From: AP-15 sp963772965
Lineage (GTDB): Bacteria > Pseudomonadota > Alphaproteobacteria > ATCC43930 > CGMCC-115725
DNA: 64,000 nucleotides
NCBI GenBank assembly: GCA_963772965.1
Contig: CAVYZU010000014.1
Span: 136,727 to 200,726 of the forward strand
Direction: 5' to 3'
Of this stretch, positions 53,194 to 61,810 are shown piece after piece. The notes under the pieces were generated by a model. The model saw only the letters and a program-made list of their open reading frames with translations, was not told where the DNA came from and made no database searches. Within the stretch, counting starts at the first letter, position 1, and each line of letters starts with the position of its first letter. Both the position numbers and the translations under genes were made by a program.

Positions 53194-54573
53194 TCAGATC
53201 TCGCCTTCCTGCCTGAGCGCATGCACGGTCTTGCGCAATGCTGCGACCGTGTCTTCAAGCTCGGCTTCGCCGTGGGTGGCGGAGACCAGGCCGCCCGGGC
53301 TGGCGCTGAAATCGACGCCGTTCGTCATCATCGCCAGCCGCAATTTGTGGACGATGTCGGCTTGGCGATTGCCGGTCAGGGCCGCGGTCGGCTGCTGATG
53401 CGGATCGAATTCGGTCGGCCTGAACGCGACATGGTCGGGATTGGTGAAGATGTGCAGCATCGAGAAAGTGCCGTAGGCTGCCCACGGCACCCGCTCCTCC
53501 TCGAATACTTCGTTGATATGCCGGCGCAAGCTCTCGCCATAACGGTTGGCGCGGGCGCAGGCGTCCGAAGTCCCGACGATCTCCAACGCCGCAGCCCCCG
53601 CCGCAGCCGACAGCGGATTGGCGTTGAAGGTGCCGGGATGGGCGATCTTTTCGCGGTCGGCAGCCTTGGTCACCTGAAAGTCGAGCAGGTCGAGGATATC
53701 CTTTCGCCCGGCGACCGCACCTCCGGGCAGGCCGCCCGACAAGATTTTCGCGAGCGTCGTCAGATCGGGAGTGATGCCGTATTCGGCCTGTGCGCCGCCG
53801 GGAGAAACACGAAACCCGGTCACGACTTCGTCAAAGATCAGCAACACACCGAACTGGCGGGTTAATTCGCGCAACGCGTGCAAGAATTGCGGGTCGATCG
53901 GTAGCCGCGCACCATGGGCGCCGGTCGGTTCGAGGATCGCCGCGGCGACATCGTCATGCTGTGCGAACAGCCGTGCCAACCCGTCAACATCGTTCTGCTC
54001 GGCCAAAAGTATATTGCCAGCCACCCCCGGCAGCACGCCGGTCGTCGGACTGCCGTCGAAATGGTTGGCAAAACCCGAGGTCATGTGATCGTGCCAGCCG
54101 TGAAAATGATGCTTAAAGCGGATGATTTTTGACTTACCAGTAAAGGCGCGGGCGAGCCGCACCGCCATCAAGGTGGCCTCGGTGCCCGAAGAGGTAAACC
54201 GCACCCGCTCGGCCGACGGGACCAGTTTCAGCACCCACTCCGCCCAGGCGATCTCGGTCTCGTGGCTGGCGCCGTAATGCGTCCCGCGCTCGATCTGTTC
54301 ATGCACCGCCGCGACGATCTTGGGGTGCGAATGGCCGAGCAACAAGGCGCCGTGGCCGCCGAAATAGTCGACATATTCGTTGCCGTCGATATCCCACTTA
54401 CGGGGACCCTTGGCGCGGGTGATGTAGAGCCCGTGGGGTTCGATATAGCGCGAATCGTGAGTGATGCCGCTCGGGAACAGCGCGCTCGCCTTGGCCGCAG
54501 CGGCGGCCGATCCCGGGGTTGCGGCGCGATAGGCGGCGATGATCGGCGAGTTCGTCGTTATCGTATCGGGCAT
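53194..54573 (-). CDS. class III PLP aminotransferase (glutamate-1-semialdehyde aminomutase-like)
   Basis: The 459-residue fold type I PLP enzyme has SSGTEATLMAVRLARA (phosphate-binding), FKHHFHGWHDH, cofactor Asp in LLIFDEVVTGFRVSPGG, and the PLP Lys in TTLAKILSGGLPGGAVAG. It is closest to the HemL/aspartate aminotransferase family group. A HemL role is possible, but many paralogues act on other omega- or beta-amino acids, and alphaproteobacteria normally make ALA from glycine, so another substrate is likely. Confidence 0.85.
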   Translation of the reverse strand: MPDTITTNSPIIAAYRAATPGSAAAAAKASALFPSGITHDSRYIEPHGLYITRAKGPRKWDIDGNEYVDYFGGHGALLLGHSHPKIVAAVHEQIERGTHYGASHETEIAWAEWVLKLVPSAERVRFTSSGTEATLMAVRLARAFTGKSKIIRFKHHFHGWHDHMTSGFANHFDGSPTTGVLPGVAGNILLAEQNDVDGLARLFAQHDDVAAAILEPTGAHGARLPIDPQFLHALRELTRQFGVLLIFDEVVTGFRVSPGGAQAEYGITPDLTTLAKILSGGLPGGAVAGRKDILDLLDFQVTKAADREKIAHPGTFNANPLSAAAGAAALEIVGTSDACARANRYGESLRRHINEVFEEERVPWAAYGTFSMLHIFTNPDHVAFRPTEFDPHQQPTAALTGNRQADIVHKLRLAMMTNGVDFSASPGGLVSATHGEAELEDTVAALRKTVHALRQEGEI

Positions 54574-54663
54574 GGGGTCACTCCTCGCGCCGAGGCGGTA
54601 TCGACTCTGGTTTTATGCTGACGGACCGAGAGCGGCCAAGCGTGAAGCCAGCGCGGACCCGAA

Positions 54664-54698
54664 AAAGAAGAAGGGCCGCCCCGTGGGACGACCCCTCC
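54664..54698 (-). terminator. intrinsic terminator of the short minus-strand transcript
   Basis: On the minus strand GGGTCGTCCC pairs with GGGCGGCCC (allowing G-U pairs; about 9 pairs, tight loop), followed at once by TTCTTCTTTTTC. The plus strand lacks a T-tract, so the terminator serves the small gene at 54743-54811. Confidence 0.7.
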
Positions 54699-54742
54699 GC
54701 CGAAACGGCGGCCTTTGCGGCCGCAAACCGTCGCGCCCTAGA

Positions 54743-54811
54743 TCAGGCGCCGATCTCCACAGAAGAGATCCTGGTCACGGCAGCGATGGACCGCGGTTTA
54801 AGGCTAGACAC
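54743..54811 (-). CDS. 22-residue small protein with full-length Shine-Dalgarno
   Basis: The GTG at 54811 is preceded at 7 bases by GAAAGGAGGTGATCC, complementary over its whole length to the 16S rRNA 3' tail. The peptide starts MSSLKPRSIAAVTRIS and ends VEIGA before TGA. A -35/-10 pair lies upstream and an intrinsic terminator 45 bases downstream, so this forms a complete transcription unit. It is too short for a known domain. It could be a regulatory peptide or the translated part of a small RNA. Seen: signals and frame. Inferred: expression. Confidence 0.55.
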   Translation of the reverse strand: MSSLKPRSIAAVTRISSVEIGA

Positions 54812-54848
54812 AGGATCACCTCCTTTCAGTTGTTGCGCTAATGCGCGC

Positions 54849-54877
54849 AATCTAAGAGCTTGGCGTCTCGGACGCAA
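54849..54877 (-). promoter_or_regulatory. promoter of the small-protein unit
   Basis: On the minus strand a TTGCGT -35 box (54872-54877) is separated by exactly 17 bases from a TAGATT -10 box (54849-54854). The start of transcription would be about 20 bases before the Shine-Dalgarno sequence. Confidence 0.5.
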
Positions 54878-54962
54878 GCGAGTTGTTCTTAGCAGCGCCG
54901 GACGGGGACCGCGCTCCGGGCTGCTAAGCGCCACAACTGGTTGGATAATCGGGAGGAAAGCG

Positions 54963-56135
54963 ACGATGCGCCGCAGCGAAGACCGTATCCTGACCACGCA
55001 TACCGGCAGCCTGCCGCGGCCGCCGGAGCTGACCCGGCTGCACATTCGCCGGGCGCGCGGCGAATCGGTCGATCCGGCCGAACTCGACCGGCTTGGCAAG
55101 GAGGCGCTGCGCTGGGTCGTCAAAAAGCAGGCCGAGTCCGGCGTCGATATCGCCAACAACGGCGAGCAGCAGCGCGAAGGGTTTTTCCTGCACATCCGTC
55201 ATCGCATGAGTGGGTTTGGCGGATCGTGGCAGCGCCGCACCCGCGCCGATGCGCTGCGCTATCCGGTGTTCCGCCGCATTATGGAGGAGCAACTCGCTTC
55301 CCGCGAGGCGGTCAGCAACATGGGGCCGCCAAAGGCGATCGGCCCGGTGCGCTATCTCGGCCGCGAGGCGGTCGAGGCCGAAATCGCCGATTTCCGCGCC
55401 GCCCTCGCCGATACCGGCACGCATTTTGTCGAGCCGTTTTTGACCGCACCCTCGCCCGGCATCATCGCCGGCGCGATGAAGAACGAGCATTACCCGACCG
55501 AAAAAGCCTATCTCGACGATCTCGGCATGGCATTGCGCGAGGAGTACGAAGCGATCGTCGATGCCGGCTTTCTCCTGCAGCTCGATTGCCCCGATCTGGC
55601 GCTCGAACGCCACCTCTCCTACCAGGATCAGCCGCTCTCCGATTTCCTCGGCTTTGTCGAGCGCGTCGTCACGACGATCAACGCCGCACTCGTCCACATC
55701 CCGCGCGATCAGGTGCGGCTCCATGTCTGCTGGGGCAATTACGAGGGCCCGCACGATAGTGACGTGCCGTTAGCCGATATCCTGCCGATCCTCTACCAGG
55801 CCAAGGTTGGCGCGTTTTTCCTGCCGTTCGCCAACCCGCGTCACGCCCACGAATACAAACTCTTTGAAAAGATGCCGCTATCGGGTGACCAGATCTTGAT
55901 CGCCGGGGTCATCGACAGCCTGACCAATTTTGTCGAGCACCCCGAAGCCGTCGCCGACCGCCTCGAACGCATCGCCCAAATCGTCGGCGACCCGCACCGC
56001 GTCATCGCCGGCACCGATTGCGGTTTCGACACCTCGGCCGGCATGGGCCGCGTCGCCGAGGACGTCGTCTGGGCCAAGCTCAAAGCATTAGCCGAAGGCG
56101 CCCGCCTCGCCTCCCACAGGCTGGGGATGGGATAG
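54963..56135 (+). CDS. MetE-like cobalamin-independent methyltransferase (UROD/MetE-type)
   Basis: ATG 54963 follows GGGAGGAAAGCG. The 390-residue protein corresponds to the catalytic C-terminal half of methionine synthase MetE. TTHTGSLPRPPEL starts the barrel; zinc-ligand regions are HVCWGNYEGPHDSD and the Cys in GTDCGFDTS. It lacks the N-terminal MetE domain. Such stand-alone proteins may methylate homocysteine or handle other methyl donors and thiols. The substrate is uncertain. The in-frame extension upstream to 54615 crosses the small-gene unit and is unlikely to be translated. Confidence 0.83.
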   Translation, partial: TMRRSEDRILTTHTGSLPRPPELTRLHIRRARGESVDPAELDRLGKEALRWVVKKQAESGVDIANNGEQQREGFFLHIRHRMSGFGGSWQRRTRADALRYPVFRRIMEEQLASREAVSNMGPPKAIGPVRYLGREAVEAEIADFRAALADTGTHFVEPFLTAPSPGIIAGAMKNEHYPTEKAYLDDLGMALREEYEAIVDAGFLLQLDCPDLALERHLSYQDQPLSDFLGFVERVVTTINAALVHIPRDQVRLHVCWGNYEGPHDSDVPLADILPILYQAKVGAFFLPFANPRHAHEYKLFEKMPLSGDQILIAGVIDSLTNFVEHPEAVADRLERIAQIVGDPHRVIAGTDCGFDTSAGMGRVAEDVVWAKLKALAEGARLASHRLGMG

Positions 56136-56610
56136 GCGGCACTAAGGCGGGGTCTCGCTGACACCGACGCCTGATAAAGAGCGCTCAGCAAACCGTCTCT
56201 AGACCGACACTCCGTCCGAGCGCCTCCAAGACGCGCAGCGAACGCCCGACGCCGCCGCCGAAGATTCTGTTGGTTTTCCTTAAAGTAATGACACCCGGTG
56301 GATGATACCTAAAATTTAGAACGATCAGCCTAACGGCGCGGTCTGTCGGGCACCGCGAAATTTATCCAACCGGTGACGCCTCCGTCCGGGCTCCTCGTCG
56401 GAAAGATTATTGTCGGAATTTTTACGCCCGCGGTACGCCGTTAACTCGTTGAAAAAATAGCATGGTTAATATTAGGACATTCTGGTTCAGGCCGTCGAGG
56501 AATCTTTCAGGAGCGGAAAACTTTACACTTTCATTGTCCATCCCAGGTTGAGCGTCCCGATTGCCTTATTTATACCCATGATCTCAGTATGATACTAACA
56601 ATCCACTAGT
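56136..56610. other. AT-rich upstream region of the PEP-CTERM gene, no gene seen
   Basis: This stretch is clearly more AT-rich than its surroundings and contains no supported frame. It probably carries regulatory sites for the PEP-CTERM gene. I did not find a convincing activator-binding dyad. Confidence 0.4.
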
Positions 56611-56625
56611 TGGCCCAAAATTTGC
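56611..56625 (+). promoter_or_regulatory. sigma-54 (-24/-12) promoter of the PEP-CTERM gene
   Basis: TGGCCCAAAATTTGC matches the -24/-12 form, with GG and GC exactly ten bases apart. It lies 74 bases before the chosen ATG. PEP-CTERM genes in other bacteria are controlled by RpoN with the PrsK/PrsR pair, which fits. No prsKR gene is in the window. Confidence 0.55.
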
Positions 56626-56698
56626 GCGAGAATCCCGAACAACAACAATTTCTGGAAGAGGGTTGAATCGAACCTATTCCATCGCGGTGGAGGAGACG

Positions 56699-57625
56699 AT
56701 GCGGTATTTTGTTTCCAAGAGAACGTATCTGTTAGCGGGCGTGTTATCGGTTCTCACGTTCACTGTAGCGCACGCTGGTTGCATATGTGCCAATGGCGTC
56801 AATGAGAGAGCGGGCCTATTCCTGAGCGGCTTTGATCCCGTTGAATTCGTCATCGTGCTTCAAGGGGATATACCAATATCAGGTGGCGGACCGGGGGCTC
56901 CGCCGGGGTCTTCGTGGCGCAACCCATTTCCGCCAAAAGATAGCCCGATGAACCCGCCAATCGTTAGCAACGGCGCAAACACCACCCTTGTGTTTGAGAG
57001 CGAGCCGTTTGGCTCAGGTCCCGATACAACTCAGGGTGACTATCCTCATCTAGGGTATACGCAACAATCGACCGGGATGGTCCCGCATGGAGCGGCATCA
57101 TTATTTACCTTAGAACAATACTGGCAGGACGCAGCGGGCACTAAGGTCTTCGTGGCGAGTGAAGCCATTAGCATTAATACAACCGGCGGGGATTTGACGA
57201 CGCCACAGTACGACGTCCTGTCCGGAAATGCCAATGGGACGCCGTTCTGGTATCGATTCACAGTACCCGCCGGATCCAACGTTACGGAATCGATCACCAA
57301 CCCAATACCGCCCGACAATCCCTCACCACTCACATTGACGATAACGGATGCCGGCTTCTATCAATTCGTCGGGGATAGCAATTTCCCGACCCTCGACATC
57401 ATGAATGAAAGCAGCCTTCCTGTGGAAGACGCCATTCAAGTTCCCGATTTGGATGGGCCGCTGGCTCCCGGGCAGAGCACTGCTGTTGTCTCTCTCACCG
57501 TCCCCGAGCCAACCAGCCTGGCTATTCTCGGCACCGCCCTTGCGGGCCTCGGCTTCGTCCGTCGCCGTCGCCCTGGCCGCATAGCGAAGTTAGCGGGTGT
57601 AGGGCGGACACAAAATCTAGATTAG
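56699..57625 (+). CDS. PEP-CTERM sorting-domain protein
   Basis: ATG 56699 follows GTGGAGGAGAC. The 308-residue protein has a signal peptide (to VAHAG) and a beta-rich middle. Its C-terminal tripartite sorting signal reads VPEPTSLAILGTALAGLGFVRRRRPGR: PEP motif, membrane helix, Arg-rich tail. Exosortase would cleave there and move the protein into the extracellular polysaccharide. The middle domain (about 40-275) is unassigned. Codon use and base content appear more AT-rich than neighbours. No exosortase gene lies in the window. Confidence 0.85.
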   Translation: MRYFVSKRTYLLAGVLSVLTFTVAHAGCICANGVNERAGLFLSGFDPVEFVIVLQGDIPISGGGPGAPPGSSWRNPFPPKDSPMNPPIVSNGANTTLVFESEPFGSGPDTTQGDYPHLGYTQQSTGMVPHGAASLFTLEQYWQDAAGTKVFVASEAISINTTGGDLTTPQYDVLSGNANGTPFWYRFTVPAGSNVTESITNPIPPDNPSPLTLTITDAGFYQFVGDSNFPTLDIMNESSLPVEDAIQVPDLDGPLAPGQSTAVVSLTVPEPTSLAILGTALAGLGFVRRRRPGRIAKLAGVGRTQNLD

Positions 57626-58137
57626 CTGCGAGCCGTGACACCGGCACTTAACCTATATTGATGGGCGTTGTAGTCGGCGATGACGGCGCGGTGGCGACGC
57701 GCGCCTACAGAAGCGAGAGTTGGTTGGCGTTCTGGTTTGCTTGCGCGGGCGATGGTGGCTTTGCCGGAATGAGGAGAGGGGGTTCCTCCTCCGCTGCGCG
57801 GGGGAGGTGGCGAGCGACGCGCGCCGGAGGGGGTGCTGGCGGCGGCTCGCTCGATAGCGACGAGAACCGCTTCCAAGCTCTCATCCCTCAAGACGTCACT
57901 GGCGCGGATGCGCAAGACCGTCACCCTCCGTTGCGCGAGCCATGCCTCTCGACGCTCATCGTGGAGCAACTGAGCGGCGCTATCGTGCGCAAACCCATCG
58001 ACCTCGATCGCCAGACTGGCGGAAGGACAATAAAAATCGAGGATATAAGGTCCGATCGAGTGTTGCCGGCGAAAGCGTAAGCCCGCCAGCCGCCCTTTCC
58101 GCAGAGCCTGCCACAGAACGATCTCCGGCAAGCTCAT
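57622..58137 (-). CDS. DUF559 endonuclease-like protein, copy 2, N-terminally frameshifted
   Basis: ATG 58137 starts MSLPEIVLWQALRKGRLAGL and covers the DUF559 core LRFRRQHSIGPYILDFY, LAIEVDGFAHD and VLRIRASDVL. The 18-residue leader of copy 1 is present upstream as MRAPNKTFSRARKLS but is out of frame by one base, and ends in a stop. The C-terminal part reads through the palindrome and a res-like remnant, ending over the PEP-CTERM stop. Copy 1 is at 4382-4855; the two cores are nearly identical. Confidence 0.72.
   Translation of the reverse strand: MSLPEIVLWQALRKGRLAGLRFRRQHSIGPYILDFYCPSASLAIEVDGFAHDSAAQLLHDERREAWLAQRRVTVLRIRASDVLRDESLEAVLVAIERAAASTPSGARRSPPPPRSGGGTPSPHSGKATIARASKPERQPTLASVGARRHRAVIADYNAHQYRLSAGVTARS
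57690..57770 (-). pseudogene. remnant of the res 5' end beside DUF559 copy 2
   Basis: On the minus strand this stretch aligns with the first codons of res (4306-4380) at roughly 75-80 percent identity. Allowing one indel it reads QNANQLSLL and then a stop, against QNADQLSLLEARV in res. The homology continues through the bases before the res start up to the repeat and ends near 57685. No further Res sequence follows. Confidence 0.65.
57781..57834. repeat. 54-bp palindromic repeat, left end of cassette 2
   Basis: This is the single unit corresponding to 4394-4447 and 4448-4501, starting GGTTCCTCC and ending GGAGGGGGT. Confidence 0.8.
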
Positions 58138-58195
58138 TTCCCGCTCAGCTTCCGGGCGCGGCTGAATGTCTTGTTTGGCGCTCGCATGCCCCGAT

Positions 58196-58249
58196 GCCCC
58201 CTCCGGCTCGCTTCGCTCGCCACCTCCCCCGCTCCGCGAGGGAGGAACA
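58196..58249. repeat. inverted 54-bp palindromic repeat, right end of cassette 2
   Basis: It starts GCCCCCTCCGGCTCG and ends GAGGGAGGAAC, matching 4864-4917. Together the units bracket the DUF559 gene as inverted repeats at both loci. Confidence 0.8.
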
Positions 58250-58304
58250 ATATTAACTCCGGGCGGCGGTAGACCCCGGTCTGGCGGTTAAAAAATCAGA
58301 ATTC

Positions 58305-59534
58305 TCATGGAGAGTAAAGAGGACGTTCCAGCAGTGGCGCCACGAACTCTGCCAGCTCGCCGCCCGTATACAAACGGGCCGGGATGCCGGCGGCGGCAGC
58401 AGCGGTCAAGTCACCGGGGCGATCTGCGATGAATAGGCAGCGCGCAGGATTGAGCTGCCAGCGCGTCACAAGGTCGAGCAGCGCTGCTGGGGTCGGCTCA
58501 CGCGAGCTGTTGTCCCCTCGTAAGGTCTCGGCCAGACCCTCCGCAGCTGAGGGGGAGCAACGCAGGTTGTCGATCGTTCCCCCCGCGGCGCGGACCCCGT
58601 CGGTCATCCAGCCACGGAAGGATGCGAACTCCATTTCATCATCTAGACCGTTTTCGGATTGGTCGGTCACGACAAGGACGTGCCAGCCCGCATCCGATGC
58701 CGCCCGGATCACCGTCAGAGCGCCCGGTATAAAATCCAAGCGCTCGCGCGCGCCGGCCCCGCCGAGGTCGAATTTGGCGACCACGTTGCAGCTCAAAAAT
58801 AGCGCGCGGCGAAATAGCCGAGCCGGCAGCTCGGTCTGTGCTCGCTTCAAATCCGCTGGGATGCCGATATCGATAAAATACCCGTCGGCTACTGTGCCCC
58901 GTAATGCGCCGCGGGCGGCGAGCGCCGGCATCACGTCGCGTTCCAATGAACAGACCGGGGTCGCCACATCCAATACGCGGCGGTCGAACAGATACACACC
59001 GGCGTTGATAATGCCCGGTTGGCTCCGGTTATCGCGTTCGTGAAAAGCAGTGATGCAGTCGCCGTTGGTCTCGACCACACCATAACGCGTCGCGTCATCG
59101 AGACGCCGCAGGGCGATCCGACCGATCGTGTCTTCCGGATCGCGGACAGCGTCGGCCAATAGACGGGCGAGATTGAAATCGAACCATGAATCGCCATTGC
59201 AGACGAGGAACCGCTCCGCCAGATGCTGGCGAGCGTGGTGCAGGGCGCCGCCAGTGCCGGCCGGCTGTTCCTCGCGACTGCAGGTAATGCGCAAGGGCTT
59301 GGGAAGGCTGGCCTCGATCGACGGCAGCATGGCTTCGACCGCATCGGCCAAATGACCGGTCAGCAGGATGACCTCCTCGACCCCAAAGCGGCTCAATTCC
59401 CTTAACAGCCACGCGAGGAACGGCCGGTCGCCGCAGGGCAGCAGAGGTTTGGGCACGGACGCCGTCAGCATGCCCAGCCGAGTGCCGAGTCCACCGGTTA
59501 GGATGGCAGCCTGGCGGACCGTTGGTGCGCGCAT
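58305..59534 (-). CDS. sugar-1-phosphate nucleotidyltransferase fused to a HAD domain lacking its catalytic Asp pair
   Basis: ATG 59534 gives 409 residues. Residues 1-235 are a nucleotidyltransferase (AILTGGLGTRLG, PKPLLPCGDRPFL, metal-binding NGDSWFDF at 113-120), like heptose-1-phosphate guanylyltransferase HddC. Residues 240-409 are a HAD-IIIA fold like phosphatase GmhB, but the nucleophile motif normally DRDG is FLSCNVVAKFD (246-256). TDQS and the final ADRPGD (370-375) remain. The phosphatase is therefore probably inactive. With HddA upstream, the enzyme would make GDP-heptose for surface glycan. Confidence 0.82.
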   Translation of the reverse strand: MRAPTVRQAAILTGGLGTRLGMLTASVPKPLLPCGDRPFLAWLLRELSRFGVEEVILLTGHLADAVEAMLPSIEASLPKPLRITCSREEQPAGTGGALHHARQHLAERFLVCNGDSWFDFNLARLLADAVRDPEDTIGRIALRRLDDATRYGVVETNGDCITAFHERDNRSQPGIINAGVYLFDRRVLDVATPVCSLERDVMPALAARGALRGTVADGYFIDIGIPADLKRAQTELPARLFRRALFLSCNVVAKFDLGGAGARERLDFIPGALTVIRAASDAGWHVLVVTDQSENGLDDEMEFASFRGWMTDGVRAAGGTIDNLRCSPSAAEGLAETLRGDNSSREPTPAALLDLVTRWQLNPARCLFIADRPGDLTAAAAAGIPARLYTGGELAEFVAPLLERPLYSP

Positions 59535-59563
59535 CGCGGTGTCCCGAACTGTATCCGTCAGTG

Positions 59564-60778
59564 CTAACTTTCGACACTGCGAGAACCCCCGACGGCAGGT
59601 GTTGCCGTCGGGCGATGTGCCGGCGCCTGTGAGATAGCCGCCTCGGCGATAGCAACGACACGTTCGGCATTGCGGCTCCAGGTGAATGACCCCTCGACGA
59701 TCGTTCGGCGAGCAGCTTCTCCGAGCCGGGCGCGCAGTGATGGGTCGACGCAAAGGCGATAGAGCGCGGCTTCCAGAGCGCCGTTGGTGGCGGGATCGAA
59801 CAGCAGCGCGTCCTTCCCATTGGTCAGGACTTCTCGGATGTTCTCGGCGTCGGGCGCCACAATCGCGCGGCTGAGCTGAAGGTACTCGAAAAGCTTTAGT
59901 GGCGAGGAATAGGGCGTCATGTTTGGGACGACGGCGATGTCAAAGGCGGCAATATGGCGGGCGACATCGTCGCGCTCGACGATGCCGGTAATGGTCAGCC
60001 GATCAGCTACGCCCCGCTCTCCAGCGTAATTCTCGAGGAAATTGCGGGCCGGGCCGTCGCCCACGACAAGGACGTGCAGGTCGAGTTCGGCCTGGTGCGC
60101 GGCTACGAAATCGATCAGCCGGTGAACCGCGTTCCAGCCGCGGATAAAACCGGTGAAGCCGAGAACTACGCGCGGTGGCAGGCCGAGGCCCGTTTTGGCG
60201 ATGTGGGTATCCGGGATCATGGCGAAGCGCGCGGGGTTCACGCCATTCGGGATGACAGTGATGCACGACGGAGCGACGCCATACTCGGCCACGGTGCGGG
60301 CCAGCACGCCGGTCACCGGCAGGACGTGGTCGACCCGGTTCCATAATAGGCGCTGGGCCCAGCGGCCCAATCGATGCAAACGCAGCCCGTCATTCTCCGC
60401 GCGCTCTTCGTACAGCGGCGAGTTGACCTCAAGCAATATCGGCAGCCGGTACAAGCGACGCACCCAGATGCCGGCGAACAGGAATAGACTGAAGCGCTCG
60501 TAGATCACGTCCGGGCGATGGGCCTGCACTGCCGCACGCAGGCGCAGAAATGCCCGCATATTGTAGGCGATCTCCAGAAGCTCATAGAGCGCCTTTGGGA
60601 TTGACTGCTTGATGCGATCTACCAGTGGATTGGAACCGCCAAATCCAGTCCGCGTCAGGCTCGGGGGCCCAACCAAAATCGTCTCGTGCCCTTGGCGCTG
60701 CAGAGCGGCGATCAATTCCTCGATATGGACGGCCTGGCCATCGCGCGAGGCAATGCGGTGGTGAAATAGGATCCGCAT
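59564..60778 (-). CDS. family 4 glycosyltransferase
   Basis: The 404-residue GT-B protein has a donor-binding C-terminal domain with GFTGFIRGWNAV, VVGDGPARNFLENYA and the EX7E-type region PYSSPLKLFEYLQLSRAIVAPDAENIREV. It would add a sugar to an exopolysaccharide or surface glycan in the cytoplasm. It lies three bases downstream of the kinase gene and 29 upstream of the nucleotidyltransferase. Sugar specificity is unknown. Confidence 0.88.
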   Translation of the reverse strand: MRILFHHRIASRDGQAVHIEELIAALQRQGHETILVGPPSLTRTGFGGSNPLVDRIKQSIPKALYELLEIAYNMRAFLRLRAAVQAHRPDVIYERFSLFLFAGIWVRRLYRLPILLEVNSPLYEERAENDGLRLHRLGRWAQRLLWNRVDHVLPVTGVLARTVAEYGVAPSCITVIPNGVNPARFAMIPDTHIAKTGLGLPPRVVLGFTGFIRGWNAVHRLIDFVAAHQAELDLHVLVVGDGPARNFLENYAGERGVADRLTITGIVERDDVARHIAAFDIAVVPNMTPYSSPLKLFEYLQLSRAIVAPDAENIREVLTNGKDALLFDPATNGALEAALYRLCVDPSLRARLGEAARRTIVEGSFTWSRNAERVVAIAEAAISQAPAHRPTATPAVGGSRSVES

Positions 60779-60781
60779 CGC

Positions 60782-61810
60782 CTAGAGGATCTTCCAGCCC
60801 TCGGTGCCATGGCGCGTGAAGTGGCAAACCATGACGTGGCCGTCCTGGCGCGATAACGCGCGGATGACGTCCATGCGCCGTTCCGGGGCAACGAGAAAGG
60901 TCACAAAGCCGCCACCACCAGCGCCCGACACTTTTCCCGCCCGCGCGCCCGCCGCGAGCGCGGATTCTATGACTTGGTCGATGTGGCTATTGCTCACATT
61001 GTCGGCGAGCCGTTTTTTCGCGTCCCAGGATTTGCGCATGCAAACCGCGAAATTATCAAAGTCGCCTTTCAGCAAGCACTCCTTCATGTGAAAAGCATCA
61101 TCCTTGATCGCGTGCATCGCGTCCAATGTGGTTCCGCTGTTGTTCGTCAGATTGTCGGTCTGCTCCTTGATAATGCGGGCCGAGGAACGGGAGACGCCGC
61201 TGTCGAATAGGACGAGCGAGGTCTCCATCTCCGAGATGATCCAATTCTTGATGCGCAGCGGGTTAACGATGACCCGATCTTCGGGATAGAATTCGATAAA
61301 GTTCACGCCGCCAAAGGTCGCCGCATATTGATCCTGGCGCCCGCCCCCGAGATTGGCGTCGAGGCGCTCGATTTCGAAGGCCAGATGGGCAATCTCGTAT
61401 TCGCCGAGCGGCAAGTTCAGCCACTCGACATAGGCTTTGATCATCGAGACGACCATGGTTGAAGAGGTTCCCAACCCGGAGCCGGGCGGTGCATCGCAAA
61501 AGGTGGTGATATGGCACGGAAGCGGGCGGCCGTCATTGAACTGAGCGACGATGCGCCGGTAGACGGCGCGATGCAGGATCAGCGGGTCGGCAATCTCGAT
61601 CGCGTCGTCGGCTGCGGCTTCGAAGTGAGCGCCAATATCGGTTGCCGTAAAGCACAGCCGGTCGTCCTCGGTGGGCTCGATGATCGTATAGGCGTACTGG
61701 TCGATCGTGACGTTGAGCACAGCGCCGCCATATTGGTCGCAGTACGGCGAAACGTCGGTACCGCCACCAGCCAAGCCCAGACGCAGCGGTGCGCGGGAAC
61801 GGATGATCAT
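60782..61810 (-). CDS. hddA: GHMP sugar kinase (D-glycero-D-manno-heptose 7-phosphate kinase-like)
   Basis: The 342-residue GHMP kinase begins RAPLRLGLAGGGTDVSPYCD. The ATP loop is PPGSGLGTSSTM and the C-terminal motif is KVSGAGGGGFVTF. The N-terminal motif with CDQYGGAVLN is typical of HddA, which phosphorylates heptose 7-phosphate at C1. Overlap with the upstream glycosyltransferase start and close spacing to the next gene show one operon. GmhA (isomerase) is not in the window. Confidence 0.85.
   Translation of the reverse strand: MIIRSRAPLRLGLAGGGTDVSPYCDQYGGAVLNVTIDQYAYTIIEPTEDDRLCFTATDIGAHFEAAADDAIEIADPLILHRAVYRRIVAQFNDGRPLPCHITTFCDAPPGSGLGTSSTMVVSMIKAYVEWLNLPLGEYEIAHLAFEIERLDANLGGGRQDQYAATFGGVNFIEFYPEDRVIVNPLRIKNWIISEMETSLVLFDSGVSRSSARIIKEQTDNLTNNSGTTLDAMHAIKDDAFHMKECLLKGDFDNFAVCMRKSWDAKKRLADNVSNSHIDQVIESALAAGARAGKVSGAGGGGFVTFLVAPERRMDVIRALSRQDGHVMVCHFTRHGTEGWKIL

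Noticed and set aside
54813..54827. 15 bases identical to the 3' end of 16S rRNA (GGATCACCTCCTTTC)
   Set aside because: The upstream sequence does not match 16S rRNA. The best explanation is a Shine-Dalgarno sequence for a minus-strand small gene.
54615..54962. N-terminal extension of the MetE-like protein
   Set aside because: It has no family similarity, crosses the small-gene terminator, and a good ribosome-binding site precedes ATG 54963.
58305..59753. Longer start of the nucleotidyltransferase gene at 59753
   Set aside because: The extra 73 residues overlap the upstream glycosyltransferase gene and resemble no family; the core motif begins ten residues after ATG 59534.
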